The translations under genes were made by a program, and so were the position numbers. Positions 56,815-64,000 of a stretch of DNA of 64,000 nt are shown piece after piece. Under the pieces are notes generated by a model. It saw only the letters and a list, made by a program, of their open reading frames with translations, ran no database searches and was not told the DNA's origin. Origin of the DNA: Biomphalaria glabrata (taxonomy: Eukaryota > Mollusca > Gastropoda > Planorbidae). The DNA lies in assembly GCF_947242115.1 (NCBI RefSeq), contig NC_074725.1:10702011-10766010 (forward strand). Reading direction: 5' to 3'. Each line of letters begins with the position of its first letter. The first letter of the stretch is position 1.

Positions 56815-56917
56815 AATAATAAAGGGACTACAATGAAATTTGTTCTCTCTAACGATGCTCGACCCTGGCAGTGCCAGAGAATGAATACTCGTTCGTTTCT
56901 AACATAATAATAATAAT
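56815..56917 (+). mobile_element. R4-like LINE tail ending in TAA repeats
   Basis: Reads gggactacaatgaaatttgt, cgaccctggcagtgccagag, cgtttctaacataataataa. Matches the 3' UTR of 17471..18180 and 51070..51204. Only the tail was inserted or survives. Confidence 0.7.
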
Positions 56918-57009
56918 AAGACTTATTATCCGTGAGGAAATTTGATTTACAATAAAATACAATTTGTACGATAGCACCAGACAAGATATACGTTCATACC
57001 CCAGTTTCT

Positions 57010-57187
57010 CTTCAACACTCCATGTAACATTGACTGAAATAATGACTGAAACATGACTGCAACAATGGCTGAAACATGACTGTAACAATTACTGAAATAT
57101 GACTGTAAAAATTGACTGAAAGGTGTCTGAAAGAAGACTGAAGCAATATCTAAAGCATGACTGTAACAATGACTAATGCAATGACTC
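57010..57187 (+). repeat. degenerate tandem repeat around atgactg.aacaa
   Basis: About ten loose units of 15-24 bp built on gactgaaacatgactgtaac. Poorly conserved. Confidence 0.7.
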
Positions 57188-57523
57188 ATCTTAGAAACAA
57201 TTCTTATCGAGTCTCTATAGTAATAAGAAAATAAAGCCTCCCCCCAAAAAAAAACAAAACAATCAAAGACGTGAAAAAACTAAAGCTTGTCGACTGTCAT
57301 TGCTAAGTCAGGCGGCCGTTATTTGTGTCTCGGGTCGACCTTCGAAAACCCGATTTGCTGTTATTTCTGACATCCAGGACCATCAAAAGTAACCGTACAA
57401 TCCAAACCAATCTAATTACCGCGCCACTCATTGCTTGCGGTTGCTGCCCCTTTCTCCCATTTTTTTTCTCTGTCTCACTCTCATTTATGACAAGTATCCC
57501 GGCTGGGTAAACCGACCCAGTGA

Positions 57524-57562
57524 GGTGAGGGGGGGGGGGGGTAAGTGTTGGGGGGGGGGGCA
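57524..57562 (+). repeat. paired G-runs
   Basis: Two runs of about 12 guanines separated by taagtgtt. Capable in principle of forming a G-quadruplex. A 204-codon open frame on the complement passes through these runs and is probably chance. Confidence 0.7.
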
Positions 57563-58583
57563 GTGACTGTCCAGAGGGTGTTGGTAGACTTGTTAACTCT
57601 CCACACGTAAGTGTCGTAGGCTGGGGATGTCCAGCACGTAACCACAAGCCATTACAGCTCATCCCAGTCACAGCACGACGCCCTGCTAGCCAAAGACACT
57701 CAACACTTCGGAGAGACCCAAGGGGAGATAAGTGGAGACATGAAAAAAAAAACAAAAAAAAAAACCTCCAAGAGTTATCGAAAATAGTTGACACAGCTAC
57801 GGAGTTCAGAATCAAACGTAGAAACAATAAACGATGTGTGTAGAAAAGGAAAGATCCTTGCAAAGGCTTAATTACTTTTGGCTTCCATGCAAAAGTTGTA
57901 AACTGGTTATAGAACATTCTGTATATATTGGCAGAATTACTTCACATTGTAATCACTATCAGAGGCATAGAGTGGAAGTGGGGCAAAGGGGATACGATGC
58001 ACCGGGTGCCACCTTCTGGGGCGTTCCAAACTCAGAGAGGCGAAAAAAATATTATTGTAGATATTTTAGTCAGGTAATACATTCTAAGGTTATTTGTATT
58101 ATATTATTATTAAATACGTTTCATTGATAAGCCTCTATTTCTATGTCATGTTCATGGAAATGGGGGAGGGGGCGCCAAAAACGTTTCTTGCCCCGGGCAT
58201 ACATTTTGCCCATTACGCCTCTGGTTTATTAACATGTATCTTGGACAAGGTTCGAAGTGCAGTTTTGTTATGTATAGAACATTTTGTTTTCGTCAAGCTC
58301 CAATTCGATTCCCTTTTCTGTAATCCTTCTAATTCTCTTTCTAACATTTTCAGATTTATCATTTTTTCATTGTTCTTTAGAGAATGCTATTAGGTGGTAA
58401 GTTTATGTAATACAGTAGTGGTCCGAAGATTGTTCCTTGAGGTATATCTGAGTTGACTGTTATTGGTGTTAACTTGGAGCCATTTTTTTTTTTAAATTAA
58501 AGTTTGATCTTTCCCTATATAGGAAACACTGAGTCCATTGGTGTAACGGGCCCAGTTATAAAAAAAAAATAATTTTTTTTAGC
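57563..58583. other. intergenic, no gene seen
   Basis: Unclassified DNA. Words such as gcattacgcctctgg near 58210 recall ends of DNA transposons, but no pair of ends was found. Confidence 0.35.
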
Positions 58584-58832
58584 AAACTATGGTGGTTAAG
58601 CGCTTGGCTTCCGAACCTGGGGTCCTGGGTTCGAATCTCGGTGAAGACTGGGATATTGAATTTCGGGAGTCCACCTAACTCTAATGGGTGCCTGACTTGG
58701 GGAAAGTAAAGGCGGGTGGTCGTTGTGCTGGCCACACGACACCCTGCTCGTTAACCGTAGGAAAAGAAGCAGATGATCATCTGTCCTATAGACCGCCTGG
58801 TCGGAAAGGGGAACTTTACTTTTAAACTATGG
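58584..58832 (+). mobile_element. tRNA-derived SINE with 9-bp target duplication
   Basis: The body is 58593..58823, between aaactatgg words at 58584-58592 and 58824-58832. It starts in the tRNA head (tggttaagcgcttggcttcc), with box B gggttcgaatctc, then gaagactgggatattgaatt and the shared 3' end gtcggaaaggggaacttt. Slightly shortened at the 5' end compared with 51329..51596 and inserted in the opposite orientation. Confidence 0.9.
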
Positions 58833-59204
58833 AGGTGAACTTTATCAAATGCTCTTGTCTAGAGAAATCTTATCAAATGGAATCCTTTTGCTTTCTCAAT
58901 TCTCCATCCATTGAAAATTAATTAACTACTATAAATATATATTTCATTTTATATTTACTGGTCGATAGTGTCTTTCTTTGTCTTTCCCTATATCTCTCCC
59001 ATTTAAAAAAAATGTATATTATTCGTATAGATCTTTGTTCTGTGTGTAATTAGATCTATGTAGAGAGAACAAAAAGCCAGCTAATTGGATCACTTGTTTG
59101 TCTGACCACATCATTAGGACGACCCTAGCAGACGAGGTCCGGCCACCGTCTGACGTCAACATGCAGTCCCCACGGAGGCCATGACTTCATTGAAGTACAA
59201 TGGC

Positions 59205-59390
59205 AGTTAGACCACAACAAACAGACAAACACGGTATTCGATACTATCGTCGACTCATGACTTTTCAATTTGAACACACAGACTGACACGGTATTCGATA
59301 CTGCCGTCGACTCATAATTTGATCGTATTTTTTATTTGAACACACAGACTGCCACGGTATTCGATACTATCGTCGACTCATGACAATTAA
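59205..59390 (+). repeat. three tandem units of about 62 bp
   Basis: The word cacggtattcgatact(a/g)(t/c)cgtcgactca recurs at about 59233, 59288 and 59353, each preceded by acaaacagac / acacacagact. Confidence 0.85.
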
Positions 59391-59634
59391 ATTGATGAAA
59401 CATTTCAGTAAGTTATAGTCTGTAAAAGTAATATATCAAGTAACGGGTATATCACATTTTTTACACGAAGCGACCATTCACAGACGTAAATCATTCACGC
59501 CAACTTAAGCGTGAAACTCAATGGACTCATTGTTCTAGTTCATGTTCTGGCCAAATGTGAATATTCGTTTGTTATGAAGCGTCTGTTCCTGCTTCTAAAT
59601 GGTTTTGGTTAAATTGAGGGGTCCCTAACAGAGG

Positions 59635-60028
59635 ATGCATATTCTATTATAAGGCGTATGTATATATGTATGTCCCCCATAGAAATCAAAAGCGTTTGAT
59701 CAATCTTGATACGTGGGTGTTTAATGCCCTACCCACAACCGGAAGGCCCTAAAAATAAAAATAAATAAAAATATATCTCTATTAAAGGACGAAACTTTTT
59801 AGCAAATCGTGTAAATCCGTTTTAACAGTATTTTATATTTGATATCAATATTTAGGCTAAACTGGTAAACCCATTTTCATATTAAACATTCATTTTAGTG
59901 GCAAAATATAAAAAAACTGATAAGGGAACATTCGCCATGTTTGAAATAGATCTAAATCCAGTCCACAAGATCAGTAATACCCAAACTAACTTCCGCAGGC
60001 CGCGGGTAATATCCGGCTAGTATATATA
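59635..60028 (-). mobile_element. RTE-like non-autonomous repeat
   Basis: On the minus strand it starts actagccggatattacccgc and ends gcttttgatttctatggggg then an acatatatacatacgcctta tail. The tail is shared with 35215..35290 and the head resembles 10735. No coding region. Confidence 0.5.
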
Positions 60029-60543
60029 AATATATATACGCATGTAGTATATAAAGAGAGAAAGAGACAGAGAAATAGAAAAAGACTTGCGTAGAACAAC
60101 AATCAATAACAAAAGGAAAAACCTATTCTGTCATGTAAGTGTCACGTGACCCACAAGACACAAATGCCAGCTCGGTTTGAAGATAATGAAAGAGTTAAAA
60201 CTTAAGGAGTCGAATAGCATGCCTAGAAACACAATGCCACAGATGGGAAAGGTCAAAAGTCAAGCGAGAAATATGAAAGGCTAGAACATTGTAAGGTGAC
60301 TATGTTGTCATGAAGATGTATCCACATTTGGCGTCATTTTGACCAACATGTTTCAGATGTTCCTTCATAATGACGGCGGGGTGGGGGGGGGGCGGCGGCT
60401 GGGAAGGTTTGAACCAGGGACTATGGAGACGATAGTCCATAGTGCATAACGCACGACCAGGCAGTCATGCTGAATTCGATACACACACGTTTGGCTCCCC
60501 TCCCCCCAATGTTAATATAAAGTGTATTGAGACATCGGGTTAA
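60029..60543. other. intergenic, no gene seen
   Basis: A GC-rich patch at 60375-60400 and a tRNA-like complement (ggtttgaaccagggac) near 60405. No complete SINE or gene. Confidence 0.4.
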
Positions 60544-61545
60544 TGTTCCCCCAGTTTCTTGAACATTGTTACCCCAGTTTCTTGAACATTGTTACCCCAG
60601 TTTCTTGAACATTGTTACCCCAGTTTCTTGAACATTGTTCCCCCAGTTTCTTGAACATTGTTACCCCAGTTTCTTGAACATTGTTCCCCCAGTTTCTTGA
60701 ACATTGTTACCCCAGTTTCTTGAACATTGTTACCCCAGTTTCTTGAACATTGTTACCCCAGTTTCTTGAACATTGTTACCCCAGTTTCTTGAACATTGTT
60801 ACCCCAGTTTCTTGAACATTGTTCCCCCAGTTTCTTGAACATTGTTACCCCAGTTTCTTGAACATTGTTACCCCAGTTTCTTGAACATTGTTACCCCAGT
60901 TTCTTGAACATTGTTACCCCAGTTTCTTGAACATTGTTACCCCAGTTTCTTGAACATTGTTACCCCAGTTTCTTGAACATTGTTACCCCAGTTTCTTGAA
61001 CATTGTTACCCCAGTTTCTTGAACATTGTTACCCCAGTTTCTTGAACATTGTTCCCCCAGTTTCTTGAACATTGTTACCCCAGTTTCTTGAACATTGTTA
61101 CCCCAGTTTCTTGAACATTGTTACCCCAGTTTCTTGAACATTGTTACCCCAGTTTCTTGAACATTGTTACCCCAGTTTCTTGAACATTGTTACCCCAGTT
61201 TCTTGAACATTGTTCCCCCAGTTTCTTGAACATTGTTACCCCAGTTTCTTGAACATTGTTCCCCCAGTTTCTTGAACATTGTTACCCCAGTTTCTTGAAC
61301 ATTGTTACCCCAGTTTCTTGAACATTGTTCCCCCAGTTTCTTGAACATTGTTACCCCAGTTTCTTGAACATTGTTACCCCAGTTTCTTGAACATTGTTCC
61401 CCCAGTTTCTTGAACATTGTTCCCCCAGTTTCTTGAACATTGTTACCCCAGTTTCTTGAACATTGTTCCCCCAGTTTCTTGAACATTGTTACCCCAGTTT
61501 CTTGAACATTGTTACCCCAGTTTCTTGAACATTGTTACCCCAGTT
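60544..61545 (+). repeat. 23-bp minisatellite, about 43 units
   Basis: Almost identical units gttaccccagtttcttgaac plus att. One site varies between gttaccc and gttcccc. The complement is open over 98 codons at 61190-61486 only because the C variant recurs at spacings that remove the stop in that frame. No protein is inferred. Confidence 0.97.
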
Positions 61546-62479
61546 CTTCTGTTTTCTCACAGTGCATGACACTTCTATCGATCTGGCAAATTGTCCAGTC
61601 ACATCTTTCAGACTCGCAATCTTGTGCATAACCCAGAGACAGGCACACTACGGCAGTCCTGCATACACACAGCGACACGCATGTAGCACCTAAAGACATA
61701 CATTGTACTACGTGACGAGGTGTAGAGTCACATAACTATATATAATTGAGCCAAATCGCTGCACAGTTCAATAGCGCCATCAACTGTAATAGCCATCTTG
61801 TTTCCCCCTGCAGTCACTAATGTTTCTATAATGACAGTCAATTTGGAGACCTTCTTTCGTCACATCACAAGCTGTAACAAGTTTTGTGGCTTTAACCTCT
61901 GACAAACAAGAAACAATAAACCCTGCAATTGTAAAGACCATACTAGAAATCTAATATTATAACCCCAGAAGTAAAATCAAAAACCTCTTGTATTTCTACA
62001 ATGGGTTGGAAGAAGTTGGAAAGATATATGCATACACATCAATACCCTAACTGAACCCCTTTTTTTTCAGCGTTTACTGACTACAACTTTATAATAGTAA
62101 TATTTATATAGATAGAAATCTTTGCTGTTATAAACAAAATATAAACCTTCAGACACTTTCCAGATAAACGGTTTTAGACAAGACAATCTAACACTTCTCC
62201 AAGTCAGTTCAACTATTCATCAATTTGTACACACGCTATTAAACGGGAAAAGGGCAAACGGTGGATGCAAACTTCTGTAATAGAAGAATTTGACGATCTC
62301 AGCTGTTTGGTGAGCAGGCGATGATTGGACGATGTAAGCTACACTGCTAGCAGACGACGATCTGACCTATTTGGTAAACATGCAATGAGCTCAGCTAACT
62401 AAATATCAGGCGATCATCTCAGCTACCCTGCGCGTGAAGATGTTGGTATAGACCATTTAGAGAATTGGTTGGCGTGATC
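61546..62479. other. intergenic, no gene seen
   Basis: No supported gene. A short minus-strand frame with an ATG at about 61795 (MAITVDGAIELC) is too short to judge. Confidence 0.4.
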
Positions 62480-62640
62480 GAGACCATTTCTTGTAAAAGG
62501 CCTTTACACTGACCTGCAACGTCACAACCTGTGGGCAGTTCGTACAGAACTGTGACGTGGCAACAAACTATTAGTCTAAAACTGTCCTCAGATTGTGACG
62601 TTGCTTGTCAGTGAGCAGGCCTTCTATAACGATTGGTCTC
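62480..62640 (+). mobile_element. 161-bp MITE, single-unit relative of the 44.3-49.4 kb element
   Basis: The left arm gagaccatttcttgtaaaag...cctgcaacgtcac and the complement of the right arm gagaccaatcgttatagaag...acaagcaacgtcac form inverted repeats of about 46 bp. The core (gtgacgtggcaacaaactat, tagtctaaaactgtcctcag) corresponds to one 82-bp unit of the large array. Flanks ggcgtgatc (left) and ggcgtgaca (right) suggest an 8- or 9-bp target duplication with a change or two. Confidence 0.82.
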
Positions 62641-63822
62641 GGCGTGACATGTCCTACACGCTGGTACGGAAACTCTCATTATGGCTGAACCTCATTATGT
62701 TTACTTTAAGAACTGTTATCGAGCACGGCGAGTGGAATAGAGGATAGACAGCAGACGTAGTGAAGACGTTTTGTGTTACAATAATAAAACGGTCGTCCCT
62801 TCAAAAAAAAAAAAGTTAATTAGGTACCAGAAGAGAGAGCATATTAAAATAGGTCTTGTATTTTTGCAAGCAAAATTGAGTTGAAACTTTTGCTTGAATC
62901 TGTCAAATCAACAACAACAACAAAAACAACAACAAGAAAAAAACAACAACATGTAGTTCTACCAAAGTAAACACGACCATTATAGGTGCTATAGAATGAC
63001 ATAGTTTAAATTAGTTTCGCAAAGCCAGACGTCAGAAAATGAAACGAAAAAGAAGATTTTGGAAGAGTGATAATTGGGCCAGAAAAGAAACTTCCATTTA
63101 AAAAAAAAATTGTCTTTCAGGTCTGAACAAAAGATCAGACAAATAATACGCAACAAAATAAAAAAAAATAAACTTAAAAGAAACAAAGTGTGTACGTTCT
63201 GGATAGTAATTAAAGTAAATAGAAAGTTTTTGTTCATTTCAAAATCCAATCGGTTAACAAAAAAAATCTATGGAAGTGTCCAACTGAGATCAGAGGTAGT
63301 GTGAGCGGGCACAAGACAGAACGAAGCAATTTTAATCCTTGAACAAACTCTTGGCTAATACATGATCAGGGATGGTCCGATGCTGAGCTGGAGAGGTTGG
63401 CATGATAGATTATCTTAGGAACACTTGTGTTTTATCTGGACATTGATTCATTGCCTTTACGTCATCATGTCCTTGGGTGAAACGTGCGTACAAGTCAATC
63501 AGTTCTCTCGGCAGACACTCAGTAGACACGGAGATAAAAACATGCTATTAATTAGTACCACCCACGCTGATGGAATCAAAATTCACCGATAGTTTTTCCC
63601 CCTCAATTTTCTTGTAGTTTTATAAGCGAACTCAAATACATAACTATAACAACTGTAGTGCGGATTTAAGAGGAATATTAAAGTTATACGAAATATTCGA
63701 ATGAAGGATTGTTCGACTACTACAGTTGGACTAAGGTTCATACAGTAAACGAATTAGAATATAAGTATTCGAGTTGAAATAGGATAAAAATCCGCAAACA
63801 TGCTTTTGATATCTCTATTCAT
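62641..63822. other. intergenic, no gene seen
   Basis: AT-rich with (aac)n near 62910-62950 and A-runs. No supported gene. Confidence 0.4.
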
Positions 63823-63984
63823 CAGTGGTTCCCAAACTTTTTCCTCAAAGGAACGCTTCGCACATTATAAGTATTTAGCAAAACACTTTTTTTATAGATT
63901 AATTCACGTAGTGGCCTACTATTTAATTATTGCAGTAGTTCGCGGAACACTAGGGTTCCGCGTAACACAGTTTGAGAAATACTG
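63823..63984 (+). mobile_element. short hAT-like MITE
   Basis: The left end cagtggttcccaaacttttt and the complement of the right end cagtatttctcaaactgtgt are hAT-type inverted termini. Internal aaggaacgc and ggttccgcg are also inverted. 162 bp, noncoding. Flanking 8-bp words do not match, so the target duplication has decayed or the ends are slightly off. Confidence 0.65.
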
Positions 63985-64000
63985 ATGTACATCCTTTTTT

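Noticed and set aside
57303-57917. 204-codon minus-strand frame with a hydrophobic MSGAVIRLVWIVRLLL segment
   Set aside because: It runs through poly-G and poly-T tracts and low-complexity Pro/Phe stretches. The hydrophobic segment could be a signal peptide of a short exon, but no donor or homolog is evident.
58593-58670. tRNA gene at the head of the SINE
   Set aside because: Box A and B are present, but the sequence after box B runs into the SINE body and cannot close an acceptor stem.
61190-61486. 98-codon open frame on the minus strand with repeating MFKKLGEQCSRNWGNNVQET
   Set aside because: It is a by-product of the 23-bp array. The stop present in most units is lost only where the C variant recurs in the right frame.
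7839-61545. Regular tandem arrays as possible CRISPR
   Set aside because: The units are directly adjacent with no unique spacers, and the DNA is from an animal.

Overview
This is nuclear DNA from an animal, most likely a heterobranch gastropod (a planorbid-type snail such as Biomphalaria or Bulinus is my best guess). The evidence is AT-rich DNA, long introns with GT/AG borders, one clearly conserved metazoan gene, and a dense load of LINEs, tRNA-derived SINEs, hAT-like and other inverted-repeat elements and minisatellites. The genus is an inference from overall style, not from a marker gene.

The one confidently identified host gene is Integrator complex subunit 4 (INTS4), + strand, 19994..35873. 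I could place 19 coding exons that join in phase into a 944-residue protein, close to the 963 residues of the human protein, from the MAAxLKKR start to a C-terminal KPVxxxxxxKP motif. One intron (after exon 4) needs a GC donor instead of GT. Its introns hold LINE tails, at least four SINE pieces, a 42-bp tandem repeat and a 43-T run. Three further host exons are only candidates: a Ser/Thr-rich exon on the minus strand (15492..15753), a Cys-rich exon on the plus strand (37791..37922) and a terminal exon on the minus strand (40658..40783).

Layout. 1-15 kb: repeat-rich intergenic DNA (hAT-like element with 8-bp target duplication, a broken LINE with a foreign insert, 23-bp and 19-bp minisatellites, LINE tails, LTR-type fossils). 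15.5-19 kb: candidate exon, a 1-kb array of 28-bp units, then two LINEs meeting tail to tail in an ATT microsatellite. 20-36 kb: INTS4. 37.8-41.8 kb: candidate exons and a 131-bp higher-order repeat. 42.4-43.9 kb: 35-bp repeat, LTR-type fossil with a SINE inside, and a small inverted-repeat element. 44.3-49.4 kb: the most interesting locus, an inverted-repeat-bounded element whose 82-bp core has expanded to about 15 units and which carries an apparently intact 3.7-kb LINE (single ORF, endonuclease plus reverse transcriptase). 49.4-60 kb: more LINE and SINE copies and a roughly 570-bp repeat in direct and inverted copies. 60.5-61.5 kb: an array of about 43 units of 23 bp. 62.5 kb: a short 161-bp relative of the inverted-repeat element, with only one core unit, which suggests how the large one arose.

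The genes do not form a pathway. The story of the window is one essential RNA-processing gene embedded in nested mobile DNA.
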